A stretch of DNA of 64,000 nucleotides, taken from assembly GCA_032718565.1 (NCBI GenBank), contig JAVGVS010000004.1:8657814-8721813 (forward strand). Reading direction: 5' to 3'. The translations under genes and the position numbers were made by a program. Below, one piece after another: positions 1 through 11,525 of this stretch. The DNA is from Distichodus sexfasciatus (lineage: Eukaryota > Chordata > Actinopteri > Characiformes > Distichodontidae). A model generated the notes under the pieces. The model had not been told where the DNA came from. It ran no database searches and saw nothing but the letters and a program-made list of their open reading frames with translations. The number at the start of each line of letters is the position of its first letter. The stretch's first letter is position 1.

Positions 1-420
1 TACCTCAACTGTTCTTGACCAGGTTCTTAATAAATGGAACTGGAACCTGTGCCAGAACCTACCAGATCCACGTATGGTTGCAGTTGAAAACACCTCAACT
101 GGAACTTTAACAATTCTGGTTTGGGCTTCATTTCCACCTGTCAAATACAAGTTTGAGTTCCATGTAGCTTCCAGTAGAAGGTTAAGGTTACTGTAACTGT
201 AGTGCAACTGAAACTGTAGAAATGCAACTGGAACTGTGTTTACACCACACGTGGAACCTTCTGCACTTCGAATGGGTGCAGTTCTGGTCTGTTCCATGTT
301 CATATGCCAAATACCAGTTCAGCTTCAATTGTCAGGTAAGGTTCCATTTTCAACTGGAATATTCAGCTGGAACATTCTTGGGTCCTACATTTATTGACTC
401 ACTTCTTACCAACTGAGCAT
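1..420. repeat. Degenerate repeat rich in CAACTGGAAC-type motifs
   Basis: The sequence repeats variants of 'caactggaac', 'ttccagtt' and 'ggttcca' many times at irregular spacing. The same vocabulary returns at 1,020-1,245 and in a longer tandem form at 6,486-8,060. No open frame here resembles a protein. It is most likely decayed dispersed or tandem repeat DNA; the family is not recognised. Confidence 0.45.
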
Positions 421-492
421 TTTTGTTTTGCTATTGGGAAATGTGGAGCTGCTGCACCAGCTGCAGAGATGCTCACTGTAAGCAGATGAATG

Positions 493-583
493 AAATTAGA
501 CTGGTATCAAGTCCAAACAACAAGTCTCCCCAGTGCCACCCACATCTGCTCAAACTCCTGATGACCTTGGCATACAACCACAC
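493..583. repeat. Short dispersed element, copy 1
   Basis: This ~90-bp stretch closely matches 2,246-2,323. Both contain 'caacaagtctcc', then 'gccacccacatctgctcaaa', then 'gaccttggcat'. Outside the shared part the two flanks differ, which indicates a transposed sequence rather than a segmental duplication. The second copy shows a probable target-site duplication. I do not recognise the family; it is too short to code. Confidence 0.55.
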
Positions 584-589
584 AAGAAC

Positions 590-1019
590 GATCCCTCTGA
601 AAACGTTTCACTAAAGCTGGCTGCTGACAAACACAAGATCTTCTCTGATCTCGCCTCCCCCTCCTCCCATCCAAATGAACACCAGAGCGACCGACATCCA
701 TCATGCAGTGGAGGGAAGAACGGAGGGCTTCATTATCCAAACCCTACTCATCTTTATTTCATAGCTGGCAGACGTGAGAGAGAGCTGGGAAGCTGCCATA
801 TGAAAGGGTGAATTTCCACATGAATAATTTTTTTCATCCAACTTGCCTGGGAAACCCCATGTTGGTCATTACACCCAGCGGCAGCCATTCCCGTCCTGAC
901 ACAAACTAAAATGTCTCATCTGATCTGTAATTAAATTCTAATTTTAAGGTTGGGATTACTGGATCTAGAAAACTGGAAGTGACCAGCTTTCACACCTCAT
1001 CTAGAATCTTATCTGCAAT
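590..1019. other. Unassigned non-coding stretch
   Basis: Mixed-composition sequence with a C-rich patch near 650-670. No recognisable domain, RNA gene or repeat was seen. The short open frames have no family resemblance. Confidence 0.4.
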
Positions 1020-1245
1020 TGGCTTCCATTTCCACTTGTCAGTTCCAGTTCCAGTACCAGTTTGATGAGATGTCTCCACACACTAACTGCAACTGGAAAG
1101 ATTCTGGTCCTCATTTCATTTCCACTTGCAAAAGACCAGTTCCTGTTCCAGATATGGTTCCAGGTGAGGTGCTTTTACACCAAAATTAGAACCTTACCTG
1201 GTACAGTCAGAATTCTCATCTGGGTTCCAGTTAAGGTGTGAAAGA
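1020..1245. repeat. Second block of GGTTCCAG-type repeat
   Basis: Contains 'cagttccagttccagtacc', 'gcaactggaaag' and 'ggttccaggtgagg', the vocabulary of 1-420. It is probably another fragment of the same decayed repeat. Confidence 0.4.
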
Positions 1246-1249
1246 TGCT

Positions 1250-2095
1250 GCAGGTCATCAAGGCCTCTTATTAGCATGCATGTTCATTGCTCACCGAGAA
1301 GCATTGGACTGAACCATCACCTTCCTTCCTTGCTTAATTTGGAACGCTGTGCAACTTTTTTTGAACAGCGTCCCCAAGGCCCTGCAGTTGCAGCTAGCCT
1401 CCAGTGATATTTTGACTCGATGCAGATAAGGGTAGTAAATCTGGCTCTGCTCGAAGTCAATATAAATTTTATCATAAAAGTAATCTTGGAGCCCAGAAAC
1501 TCTGACGCTCCCGGGAGACCGACGTGGTACGATTGAGATTCTGGGAGCAATTACCTGGATGACTCCCCAACCTCCTCCCTCTTCTTCCCGAAATCCCTCC
1601 ATATCGGTTAAATGTGAGTGCGGTGCCAAAGGCCTCCGCCTCGTCTTTCACACTGACACCGTTTTTTTAGGTTTCATACGCATTATAACATTCACACCCG
1701 CCTCTACATCCGCAGCGACCGCACTAGGAGCTATTTTCCTTTTTTCTGCTTTAACATCACCTCTCTCTCAGACAGCTAAATTGGCTAAAAGCAAAGCACC
1801 ATGTCAGTCTAAAAGACTAACTGGCAAACTATAAAGAAATGGGATTTGAACATGCGCTGTGTCCGCTCTCTCCCTCATCTTTTATTCACACACTTTGTAC
1901 TCTGAAATCCCCAGAGGTGCAGCTGCCCCTAGTGGGCTATTATAGCCAAATATAATTGGACAGTAAAAGCATACACAAACAAACTGTACAATGTGAGTCC
2001 AAAATAAATAAATAAAGGGAGCTCTATAGCTTTGCCCATAGCTTTAAAAAGTGTGGACTGACTTTTAAAATTCTCTCACTGTTGCATTCCAGAAT
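1250..2095. other. Unique non-coding stretch
   Basis: Balanced-composition DNA at about 1,290-1,660 grades into AT-rich DNA. A 112-codon minus-strand open frame at 1,291-1,629 has no recognisable domain and an unremarkable composition, so I do not call it. No RNA gene seen. Confidence 0.4.
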
Positions 2096-2099
2096 TACA

Positions 2100-2415
2100 T
2101 TTGTGTAGGAGGAAGGAGGAACTGTAGAATGAATAAAAACCCAATAAGCTAACATTTTGAAGAAACATGCATGCAATAAAATTTCTCACTGTTTGTAGAT
2201 TATGTTCTTATCTGAGGACACATCTCAGTTATAAATACTGAAATGAAATTAGTCCACACAACAAGTCTCCTTGGTGCCACCCACATCTGCTCAAACTCCC
2301 AAAGACCTTGGCATGTAACCACAAAATACTTGAATGTCAAAATCTTCATGAAAACTGCATAAGTGAGTTTTAGAACAAATTTTCTTCTAAAAAATGAATG
2401 AGGCCCCATGACAGT
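2100..2415. repeat. Dispersed repeat family D (GGGCCTCATTCA-ended), copy 1
   Basis: Shares 'aataagctaa', 'cactgtttgta' and 'aatgaatgaggcccca'-type segments, in order, with sequence at 18,822-19,065, 20,020-20,250, 32,060-32,285, 33,890-34,070 and 60,410-60,500. The 18.8-kb copy has inverted GGGCCT/AGGCCC ends, so this may be a short DNA-transposon-like repeat. This copy is interrupted by the insertion at 2,246-2,323. Confidence 0.5.
2246..2323. mobile_element. 78-bp insertion in family D repeat, with target duplication
   Basis: The insert is bounded by 'aaatactgaaatg' (2,233-2,245) and 'aaatacttgaatg' (2,324-2,336), which match at 11 of 13 positions and read as a target-site duplication. The body matches 493-583. 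Removing it restores the order of family D sequence seen at 20.2 and 32.2 kb. A target duplication of about 13 bp suggests LINE-assisted retroposition, so a very short SINE is possible, but no tRNA box is evident. Confidence 0.5.
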
Positions 2416-2419
2416 AACA

Positions 2420-4470
2420 CGCTTCTCCATGGCTTCTGTTATTCACCTACAGTGAAGAAAAAGATTCAGGAACACCTACTATTTAGGTGTACTAAGAGTG
2501 ATTCTACAAACAATGTGATATTTGGACCACTCAGACCACTTTTCTCAGATCCAAAGTGCTTTCCACTTAAGAATTGGGTACGTAAAACACTCAGACTTCC
2601 TGGTGAACAGTGGTGGCCATTTTCTGCACAGCGAACACTTTTCCAGACGCTGTAAACTTTGGAGCTATCAACTCGCATTTAAAGATGCACTGAGAAACTC
2701 ACAAACATCTATACACAGCCTCACACCTGGAAAATTTTAGAGTAGCCAACGACTTTTGCCTTACTTTTGCTTCCTTCGAAGAGCTGACCATCTTATTTTT
2801 GTCCCCGCACCAGTTGCGGTTGGCCCAAAACAGACAGCGGCAATGGACGAATGGACAGAATGGCAAAACAGAGTGTTCTGCCAATTTGCATGAATATTTA
2901 AGCTGCCTCGGCACCAGTACCATGACTTGAGTTTCTCTGATCATTTCACTTAACAAAGCAAGATTTTCTCTAATTTGCTGCGGTGCAGAGATAAACCACG
3001 AGAACCATTTCGTCTTCGTTCTCCACCTGAAAAACCTTCACGAACCCAATGTGCGTTAACTCCTTCCAAACCAGCACAGCTATTAAACATGCAAATGCAC
3101 AATGAGCAACAGCTTCACACTGAGCACTCTCAGCTAGAAAATGCCAGTTCCCTTCAAGCAGCGGCGGGTGTGATATGGGCACGATGTGGCACTTCCCCCA
3201 CGGTTAGAATTAGCGCCTTTTATTAGTGTTGGGCGTGAAAGAGAGCCACTTTAATCCAGCCCTAATAAACTGTATGTCAAACTTCTACAGAGCCACCACA
3301 GACCCAATTCTCTTTCTTTTTATTTGTGCCCAGAGGTGGATAAGACTGGGTTCAGAAAAATAAAGTTCCAGCCAGATTCCGTCCTACATAGCACCCCTAG
3401 TTAAAATTGGAGGACCTGGCCAAAAATTTCTATATGAGGTGGAAATGTGGCTAACTATTGATGAAATCTAATGGGTCTGAGAGGAAGCTCCTCTTAAAAT
3501 TCTCTATAAACTTTTATTTTGTTAGGAATATTAGCAGATCCATTTTTTGATCCTTTTAATTTGAGTGGAAAATAATTTCAGAGGAAATCATGGCAGGAAT
3601 TTTTTTGCGGTTGGACGTCTCCATACATTTTAACTTGTCAATATTAATATTTGCTGATGCTCAGCTAATATGAATGCTAATTTCAGCACCTAAACAGAAG
3701 TTAGAACGATCAGAGGTGCTCTTATAAAAGCCTCAAATGCCACATTTCCACGCCGGTTTAAGCTCAGGTCTTTTCGCAGAATGATAACATTCCAGCATAT
3801 GTATGATCTGCTCCATATCGGTACACATCGGCTCCTTAGCTAATTACATAGCCAGCGGCTCCTCAGGTCCTGGCAATGGCGCCGTCGTCATATCGACAGC
3901 TCAGGAGCCAATTACCAATGTGGAGTTTTATTGGAGAGCTTCAGGATCGATAGATCTTGGTTCTGATTTCAGCGCAGACTTCGACCGGATGGTGGAAAAT
4001 GGAGACGAAGAAAATGCGCCAAGGCTACACCCGTATTTTAAGTAGATCCTGAAAATGCAACGGGCTCATGCCTCATGCCAGTCTGTGTATCATTCACTCT
4101 GTCATTTTTCATATGGAACTCAAAAACTCAAATCCAAAAAAGGTTTTTTCTATGTTTGTTTCTGAATCCAAGAAAAAATGCTCAAATGCTTAAAAAAAAG
4201 GAAAACAGAAAGCATTAACTCTTCCATTTCTATCTGACTTTTCTATCAAACGCAAGTGTCTGGAAGAAGCATAACTTCCTCCCTTCTTGTACGTATATAT
4301 ACATATTCACTTCTGCTCAATGAAAAATGAGTGCTTTCCATTTTTCAATTGAGCACAAAACGAAAAATAGAAAACGTGACACTCGTGACAATCAACGACC
4401 AGAGCAAAATCAGACACGTTCATCCGTGATAATAACTATACCTATGTGCAAAATTATATCATTTTGAGAA
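2420..4470. other. Long stretch without recognisable gene
   Basis: Unique-looking DNA of mixed composition. Several short open frames on both strands (2,398-3,226; 3,803-4,045) show no domain, no signal peptide and no coherent splice structure. The part at 3,600-3,930 has more balanced composition and TAAT-type motifs and might be conserved non-coding DNA. Confidence 0.4.
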
Positions 4471-4475
4471 AGCAG

Positions 4476-4527
4476 CAGTGATTATCTCGAGATCTAGAGA
4501 AAAATAACTCGAGATCTTGAGATAACG
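4476..4527. repeat. CTCGAGATCT self-complementary repeat
   Basis: Two close copies of 'ctcgagatct' are separated by an A-rich spacer and flanked by 'gattat' and 'gataacg'. The core CTCGAG and AGATCT are each palindromic, so the stretch can fold on itself. The vocabulary (gagataac, gaaaaataact) resembles the cluster at 46,770-47,170. Confidence 0.45.
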
Positions 4528-4529
4528 AA

Positions 4530-5065
4530 AGAAAAATAATGCTGACTCGTGTCCTCCAGCTACTTCCGCTGATTGTGACACTCGTGACTGTAATTTCCAT
4601 TCTGCTGACTGCATTTGTGGCATCGACAACAGCGCTGTTCGGCTTCGAGCTGCATTCATGAATATTTACTTCGACTCCAAAACTCACTAAACACAATCTG
4701 GTCTAAGCGACAGATCCGGGTTCTCAGAGTGGAGGAGGAGGAGAAGGAAGACGACAATGGAGACGCATGGGCTGCTTTTCGGGAACAAACTCAGAATTTG
4801 ATAAAAGCTCCCGCTGCCGCTGTTTAAAGGTTGCTGTGTGAAACTGCACGTTTACGGCTGCATTTGTAAAACCCTGACAGTTTGTCATGGCGTCCCGAGC
4901 AGTGGAATACATTTACACCTGTACATATCGCTCGTCAGCTGCCAAGAGCTGAATGAGGCGTTTGTGCGATGTTCCCACTGGAGGAGCTCAGAGTGCTGGA
5001 GTCGATCAGGAAAGTGGAATATTACACACACACACATTAAAATCCACAAACTTACTCAGTAAAAA
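4530..5065. other. Unique, moderately GC-rich non-coding stretch
   Basis: Balanced composition with scattered short open frames, none recognisable. Possible regulatory or conserved non-coding DNA. A short CA run lies near 5,026-5,036. Confidence 0.35.
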
Positions 5066-5735
5066 TGTCACTGTAAATGTACTGTATAGTTGGAGCAGTT
5101 AGTAGTGTAACGGTTAGGGCATTCGCCCCCTGATCGAAATTTCACCGGTTTAAATTCCAGACCGGTAAAGGTACCACTGAGGTACTCATGAGAAAGCTAC
5201 CGTCCCCAAGCACTGCTCCCTGGGTGCTGCCCACTGCTCCTTCACAGATGGGTCAAATGCAGAGGTCACAATTCGTTGTGCTGTACCGTGTGCTGTGCTG
5301 TGGTGTGTTCACAATAACAAATAAACACTGACTCACTCCCGTAATACCAGCACATTTGTCAGCGTTACTCTATATTTTCACAGTAAGTGCACCGTATTTT
5401 ATCTTTGCAGTAAGAAACTCTAATTACAAAATAAAGCAAGTCGCTGTAAAAGTATTTGAAATTTACAGTATTACAGTTGTGTTACCTACTGCAAACTTTG
5501 TCTTTCTTCAGAAACAATACTCAGAATGAGAAAAAGGAACTTCTTAAAATGCTGCTCTTGATTTCATCTTTGTTTAGCTATGGTTTTCTCTATATTTCTT
5601 GCAGCCTGTTTTACTGTCACTTTACACAGTACAACAAAACAATGGCAACAAAACAAAAGATCATGACATTTAAACACTTCAACTGAAAAAAACTGGTGTA
5701 CAGTATGTTTACTGTATGTAGATTTACTGCCATTC
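5066..5735. repeat. Dispersed repeat family E (ACTGTAAA/TTTACAGT), interrupted
   Basis: Dense 'tactgta', 'tttacagta' and 'ctgtaaa' motifs occur at 5,066-5,090 and resume at 5,345, as in the copies at 11,190-11,375 and 43,905-44,220. A SINE (5,091-5,337) sits inside it. Terminal ACAGTA/TACTGT complementarity suggests a decayed inverted-repeat element; the superfamily is not assigned. Confidence 0.45.
5091..5337 (+). mobile_element. tRNA-derived SINE, family C (+)
   Basis: The head 'gtagtgtaacggttagggc' resembles a pol III A box, and 'ccggtttaaattcc' about 45 bp later occupies the B-box position. The body has the family hallmarks 'ggtaccactgaggtactcat', 'gcccactgctccttca' and 'gatgggtcaaatgcagaggt', ending in 'tgtgttcacaataacaaata'. 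The same order recurs at 49.9, 53.1, 54.0 and 59.3 kb and, inverted, at 5.8, 52.9 and 59.1 kb. It is inserted in repeat E. The tRNA ancestor is not identified. Confidence 0.8.
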
Positions 5736-5771
5736 TTTAAAAGGGCCACTAGGTGAATTACTTGTCAATAT

Positions 5772-5980
5772 TTGTGTGAACACAGCACAGCACCCAGTGC
5801 ACCACAACGAAATGTGATTCTGCATTTGACAAAGCAGTGAAGGAGCTTTTCACACCACCAGGGTAGCAATGTTTGGAGACGGTACCTTGCTCATGATTAC
5901 CTTTACAGTCCGGGTCTTGTACTGGTGACTCTCTGATCACAGGGTCAACTCCAACTGTTACACTAACAACTGCACCACTA
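5772..5980 (-). mobile_element. tRNA-derived SINE, family C (-)
   Basis: Reverse complement of the family C body: 'gtgcaccacaacgaaatgtg', 'tctgcatttgac', 'gtgaaggagc', 'ggtaccttgctcatga', then a divergent tRNA-like head ending near 'gcaccacta'. Internal sequence differs from the consensus, so this is an old, degraded copy. Confidence 0.75.
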
Positions 5981-5984
5981 TTTC

Positions 5985-6148
5985 ACTGTGCTGTGAAAAT
6001 AAAGTATTGTAAGAAAAAAAATTCCAGTTGTTGTTGTTACAGTGTAGACACAGAATAAGTTTGCATAGCATGCCGTTACAACACTTATTAGCTGTGCTGG
6101 CCAAATAAGAACTCATATTCAGCAAAAAAAAATCACAAAACGTGTACA
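5985..6148. other. Unassigned AT-rich spacer
   Basis: No recognisable feature. Confidence 0.3.
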
Positions 6149-6149
6149 A

Positions 6150-6465
6150 CTATCTTTGTGGGAGCATTCCATAGACTCCCATAATGACTAGCTGTATACT
6201 GTATAATTCTTCTGCTAATCCTAATCCTAACCCTGACCTTAATCTTAACCTCAGTAACCAAATGCACATCTTTTACCTCTTTTAGTTTCTCAAATAAACC
6301 ATGCACATTTTCTATAAAGTCATTTTTCCTCATGGAGACCTCTCAAATTTCCCCACAAAGCCATAAAAAATGCATAAAATTGATTTTAGTGAACAAAAAA
6401 GGCCCAAAAAGGTCCCCACAATGCATAAAAACATGGTACACACGCACACACACACACACACACAT
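6150..6465. repeat. Dispersed fish repeat with telomere-like patch and CA tract
   Basis: Begins with 'ccatagactcccataatga', continues with a degenerate (CCTAA)n-like patch at about 6,210-6,255, then 'ctcatggagacctctcaaat' and 'ggtccccacaatgcataaaa', and ends in an alternating CA run at 6,438-6,463. The arrangement of 'gtccccacaa' words next to a CA tract is common in fish genomes and is echoed at 48,540-48,690. The telomere-like patch is too degenerate to be a real interstitial telomere. Confidence 0.5.
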
Positions 6466-6485
6466 TTACACACAATTTACATCAT

Positions 6486-8060
6486 TAGGCATCATCAACC
6501 GGTGCCACATTTTTCCACTGAAAACAGTTAATGTGGGTGCTAACACACCGGCTCTAAACAGCACCAAAACCATCTTTGCCTGAAGTCATGATTTTATGAG
6601 AAACAAGTGGAGTCATTAAAGAACTTTTTGCGCTGTCCAGTTTGGAAGAGTGCCACATTAAATATAACATTTTCCACTAAAAATTCAAATTGGTGCTGGT
6701 ACCAGAAAACTGGTCCAAACTGGTACCAAAAAATCGTACTGTAGGCCCAGAATCAAGGATCTGTGAAGTCATGAGAAGTGGACAGAGTATGCAAAGTACT
6801 CTGAAAGATTTCAAATTTGGTACTGGTACCACATTTTTTCCTTACAAATTGGCCCAGATGCCACTAAACTATGGGCCGTTTACCAAAAGCTATGTTAGTT
6901 GCTAATGTACACTATGCTTTTGGGAAACGCATCCATGGCACCAAAATGCTGCCGGTCCAGAACCAATAGGCATGATGTCATAAGAATTACTTTTTCGGTT
7001 GCCCGTTGCCAATTTGGAACCAGTTCCACATTTTTTTCACTGAATAAAATTGGACTGCAATTTGGCAACGAAATAAACATCAGAATCAAGAACCTGTAAC
7101 ATTACAAGAGGTAGCCAGAGTAGAACTACTTTTCTGGTACTGTTTTGCCACACTAAAAACCAAACTAACCAAAACCTTTCTGGTCCAGAAGTAAGACCTT
7201 GTAGTGTCAATAAAGGTGGGCAGAGTAAGGAAAGCAGTGCTACATTTTGGGACCGTTCTAGTCGCTGGTTCCTATTTTGGAAATCGTATCGTTTTTCTGC
7301 TAAAAATGGTGCCAGTAAGAAAACAGAAAAAAAAATCTGTACATTTCATTAAATTACATAGCACACAGACTCACATACACACACTTCACATCAGTATGTA
7401 TCTACAATTTGCAGAGGAGACAGTCAGTTTAAACAGCCAGAAATATTCAGCCTTGATGGCAGGTTGCTTCGCATGCTGCATATCACACATATTGCGTACT
7501 GTCTCACCACACACACATTCCTTCACACACAGTTTGGCATTAGCATAAATATAAACACCATTCCTGCATCTCGACCTCTAGTTTTGGAGTTTAGTATTCC
7601 TCTGCTCCTTCATTGCAGGTAGGAAGCAGGCTACTGCACAACAAGAACCTACAGCTTTCTCCAACAAGTTCTCCAAAAGTTCCTAAATCTGCCCCTCCCA
7701 GTTACTATCAGTGGGTGAGGGTGGGGGCAAGAAGGGGCAAATTGTGTCTCCTCTTCCAGGACCGGACATAACACTTTTCCAATGCAGTTCACATTTTGGT
7801 GCCGGAGCCATGTTTTTCCACTGAATAAAAAAGTTGCCAGTCCCGCAAATTAAGAACCTGTACCAAAATGTTGCTTGTCCGAAACTAAAAACCCATGTTG
7901 TCATGAGAGACAGGAGGGGTATGTAATGTAGCCTCCTTTTTAGTGCCATTCCAGTTGCCAGTTCCCAAGTTAGAACCAGTACCATGTTTTTACACTAAAA
8001 CAATTGGTCTAAATGCTGCCATTTCAGGTCCGAACAAGCATCAAAACAACTTTGCTGAGA
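6486..8060. repeat. Tandemly iterated 'ttggtaccagtt / ccacattttttcactgaa' repeat
   Basis: The pattern 'gtgccacatttttccactga', 'tggtaccag', 'gaagtcatgagaagtgga' recurs about every 240-330 bp (near 6,510, 6,670, 6,830, 7,030, 7,800 and 7,980). Copies are diverged, with separate indels. This looks like an old tandem or nested accumulation of one non-coding repeat, related in vocabulary to 1-420. Short open frames across it are by-products. Confidence 0.55.
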
Positions 8061-8064
8061 TGGA

Positions 8065-8635
8065 AGCGAGAACATATGACATCACAAGAAGTAAGTAAGC
8101 AAAGTGAGCTTTGGATAAAGGAAAATGCTAATGATTTATGTCTCCAAGACCTGAAACAATCTGATCTGAAACAATGTTATTTATTTCTAACAAAACAGAT
8201 GAAAAAGCAGAACATATGTAGAACCTTAAAATTTACTATAGGCTTGTTCATCATTGAATCGATGTATCGTAGAGTGATGTATCGTTACACCCCTTCCAGC
8301 GCCCCAAAGACAACTCAGAAGTTGCAGACTTAATGCACGATAGTGTATGATGAATTATATAGGAGTGTGTGGGGTGCAGGGGGGTGAGACGGGGAGAACA
8401 GGGGAAAACAGGAATCAATAAACACGTTAGCTGGAAGCCATGATAACAGGTAACAAAACACCTGCATTAATCATTTACAGCACAACAAGGAGGTTAAGAA
8501 CATACTTCACCCTGCCACAAGAATTTAGGTTATCCCATACAGCATCACAGAGTCTGTTTGACACGGACTAAACCGTCCTGAATCCGGTGTCCCAAATGAC
8601 ATCACAATGTAGTCACTTCTCCGCAATGGCCCTTA
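8065..8635. other. Non-coding stretch with a hAT-like repeat end
   Basis: Mostly unassigned. The part at 8,240-8,300 reads 'gaatcgatgtatcg' and 'tgatgtatcgttacacccc', matching the terminal part of the dispersed TAGGGGTGTAACRATAC family listed at 58,534-59,016. G-rich sequence lies at 8,370-8,405. Confidence 0.4.
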
Positions 8636-8639
8636 ATAA

Positions 8640-9440
8640 CTTGAAATAGTTACTTACAAGAGTGATGTATTACAGTTATGGGAACATTACTAGTAATAGT
8701 CATAAATTACTCTTATTGAAAAGTGACTAGTAATAGTAATATTGATATATTAGAGAAATAAAAACATTCAAAACATTAAAATATTACAGATATAAAAATT
8801 TACTTAGTAATAATAATAATATAATACAGTTAGAGAGAACCATATAGCACCTGTAATATATTACTGTTATAAAGAAGTAATTAGTAATTTAAATTTATTA
8901 CAGTTAAAGAATAGCAATTAGTAAGAGTAATGTATTACAGTTATTAATTGATTAATTATCCAAACCGCCGAATCCGGGTCGCGGGGGTAATTTACGGGCG
9001 CAAGGTGGGGACCAACCCTGGGCAGGCACCAACGCACCACAGGGCACACACACTCACACAGACACGCTTACATTCATACATTACGGGGCCACTTTAGAGT
9101 TGCCAGTTACCCTATAGTGCATGCTTTTGGACTGTGGGAGGAAACCGGAGCACCTGGAGGAAACCCATGCGAACATGGGGAGAGCATGCAAACTCCACAC
9201 AGGAAGGCCGTACATCCGACCCGGGGTTCGAACCCAGGACCTTCTCGCTGTGAGGCGGCAGCGCTAACCACTGTGCCACCGTGCCGCTCATATTACAGTT
9301 ATAGAAAAGTTATATTTCTGTCTGAACATGTATTAAGTGAGCGAGTATTATTAAATAAAGGTAATAGTAATGGTAATATATTAAACAGTAGTAATAGATT
9401 ACTGTTACACAAAAGTAATAGTAGAATAGTTGAATATTAC
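8640..9440. repeat. AT-rich minisatellite ('taatagtaatatattacagttat'), split by a SINE
   Basis: Short degenerate units built from 'attacagttat', 'aaagtaat' and 'tagtaatagtaa' fill 8,640-8,950 and resume at 9,290-9,435. The break is exactly occupied by the SINE at 8,952-9,287, so the tandem repeat predates that insertion. Confidence 0.6.
8952..9287 (-). mobile_element. tRNA-derived SINE, family B (-), near full length
   Basis: On the minus strand it begins 'gcacggtggcacagtggtta', with the B-box-like 'gggttcgaacccc' following. The body carries 'tgggtttcctccaggtgctc', 'ctcccacagtccaaaagcat' and 'taactggcaactctaaagtg', and ends in a 'ttggtgcctgcccag' segment and an AT-rich tail. Fragments occur at 13,325-13,400, 28,030-28,115 and 62,853-63,077. 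This is a familiar repeat type in fish genomes. It interrupts the AT-rich minisatellite. Confidence 0.85.
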
Positions 9441-9444
9441 TTAT

Positions 9445-11135
9445 TACACAGGCGACGATGGCACCATTGCAAAGCATTGGAACAAAGGCCACAAAACAGG
9501 AACAGGAACTCTCTCCATTTTCTTTAAAACCAGACAAAACACAGCACACCAACATGGGGGTAGCATAAAGGAGGACCGACAGACACAAAAGGGAGAGAAA
9601 TGCCTGAATAGTGTACTAACTACGCAGAAACAGATTTACACACTAACCTAACTGATTAACGCAAACAAGATACTAAATTACTGAACCAATAGATTAAAAG
9701 AACAGGGTAAGCTTGAGGCAGGGATTAAAGCAGTACCAATAAACAAACAGGGAAGGTTAAACTAGGGCCAGGCTAACTCAGGTGTAACTGATAATGAGGC
9801 TAAACTAACTAATTAGGGTTAATAAGGGGGCATCACAGAGAGAATTGATTGACATACCATATGAGAGATGTGAGATAGGACGGGGGCCCTCTGGTGGGCT
9901 GCTTTCCTAAAGTTTGGGGGAGCCGTGACTGTACTAATAAAATCTCAGCTGGTTACACAATGTATTATTATTTTTTATAGCTATTTATATATTTATAGCA
10001 AACACACTCCTTTACAAAATTATCCTAATCAATCTAAGAGTGGTTAACTCTGTCAAAATATTGCTATTTAAGTACAAATATAGTCTCAGAAGTTATTTGG
10101 TGTGAAATGTAACTGTTGGACGTGGCAGCAGGTCCGACCGGACAATAGTGCTGGTGCAACAGACAGTAGATTTACCAGAATCCCGACAGTGCTTTCGGGC
10201 TGATTTAAGTTCACTTTTCCGCTCATCACCAGATAATCCTGCTGCTCTCGGCGCATACAAGGAATCCACATGGCGACCGCTGTTGAGGTGGAATTTACGA
10301 GCCGTATCGGGCGGAATATAATTTAATACATCATCCAGCAGCGAGACTTCAACCAGGCGGAAAAGGTCAAGCTTTTAAACAAAAATAGGGCCTTGCAGCG
10401 TTAGTGTGGAACAATTCAGCACTTAGAGGCCAATAGTACTACACTTTACATTATGACAAGCTCCAGATTAATCTTTCCTTCAGCATGTTGGTGATTTATT
10501 ATAACTCTAACGGCGACTAATTGCTGCACAATAATAGATCTGAATGAGGATGGAGTGTTTATATCATATACTAATAGATTAGGAAATTATGCTTTGGGTA
10601 AGAAAGGTTTTGGATATTACCAGAAAAAAACAGACTTAGTAACAGATTCTTAAAACATATCAAAAATGATTTAATAGAATAATGAATTATTTAGAATAAC
10701 AATTATTGAGTAGAATAATACTTACTTATGATAATAATTATTTATTTATCATTATACTTATTTAATGGAATGTTTTAATCTACCTGCTGAATTGTTTTCT
10801 ACAGCGCATTTAATGAGCTAGTTAAGCATTCTTGCACAAAATAAATCTTAAAACAACACAGCAAAGAGACCTTGAATGTGGAATTGATGAGAACTGAGGA
10901 CAGAATATTATGTAATAAGTAATAAACTCCCTGATAATCACAGAATGGATGAATTCAATGATTCAGATGTCATCATGTGAAAATATGTTAGCAAGAATGC
11001 ACGGAAGGTAGAGTTTAATCAGAGAAATCTGGGATCATTTCTGCAATCAATTCTAACTGGCAGCCAATTAGAATAAAACATTATTGTTTTTTGATAGCAG
11101 AATAAGTACAAGACAGCGTGCATATGTTCCTAACA
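9445..11135. other. Long stretch without recognisable gene
   Basis: AT-rich, mostly featureless DNA. An island at 10,085-10,400 is noticeably more GC-balanced than its surroundings and contains CpG-bearing words; it could be conserved non-coding or an old insertion. AT-rich simple sequence lies at 10,680-10,760. No RNA gene seen. Confidence 0.4.
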
Positions 11136-11189
11136 TACACATATACAAATGTCACTATAAATATATAGCATAATATGGGCAGCAGACCT

Positions 11190-11375
11190 GCCAGCTATTT
11201 TCTGTATTTTTACAGCAAGCATAATCTACTTGATATTTACAATATAATACTGTCATTACAAAATACAGCATGTCACTGTGAAAGCATCTGATATTCACAG
11301 TAATACTTTCAGTTGTTTCTTTAAAAAAGTATGGTATTGAACTTTTACAGCAGTTTATTACAGTGCAGGAATAGC
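11190..11375. repeat. Dispersed repeat family E, copy 2
   Basis: Carries 'tttttacagca', 'tacaaaatacagcatgtcac', 'tattcacagtaatac' and 'cttttacagcag', in the same order as 5,345-5,500. Decayed, with no terminal duplication visible. Confidence 0.5.
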
Positions 11376-11497
11376 AAGGTTTAAACGAGACCTGGTACAG
11401 TCACGCCAGCAGTTACAACAGTAATGACATTAACACTAAAGAACTCCACACCAGCATGGAAGGCACGGATGAGACGGAGGGAGGATGGGGAGCCAAT

Positions 11498-11525
11498 CCT
11501 CCCCCCCCTCCTCCTCCTCCTCCTC
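11498..11525. repeat. C-rich/(CTC)n microsatellite
   Basis: A run of C followed by repeated CTC triplets, part of a pyrimidine-rich patch extending to about 11,560. Confidence 0.8.

Noticed and set aside
1291..1629. 112-codon minus-strand frame
   Set aside because: No family resemblance; length expected by chance in balanced DNA of this size.
9117..9527. 136-codon plus-strand frame
   Set aside because: Covers the antisense of SINE B and adjacent AT-rich minisatellite.
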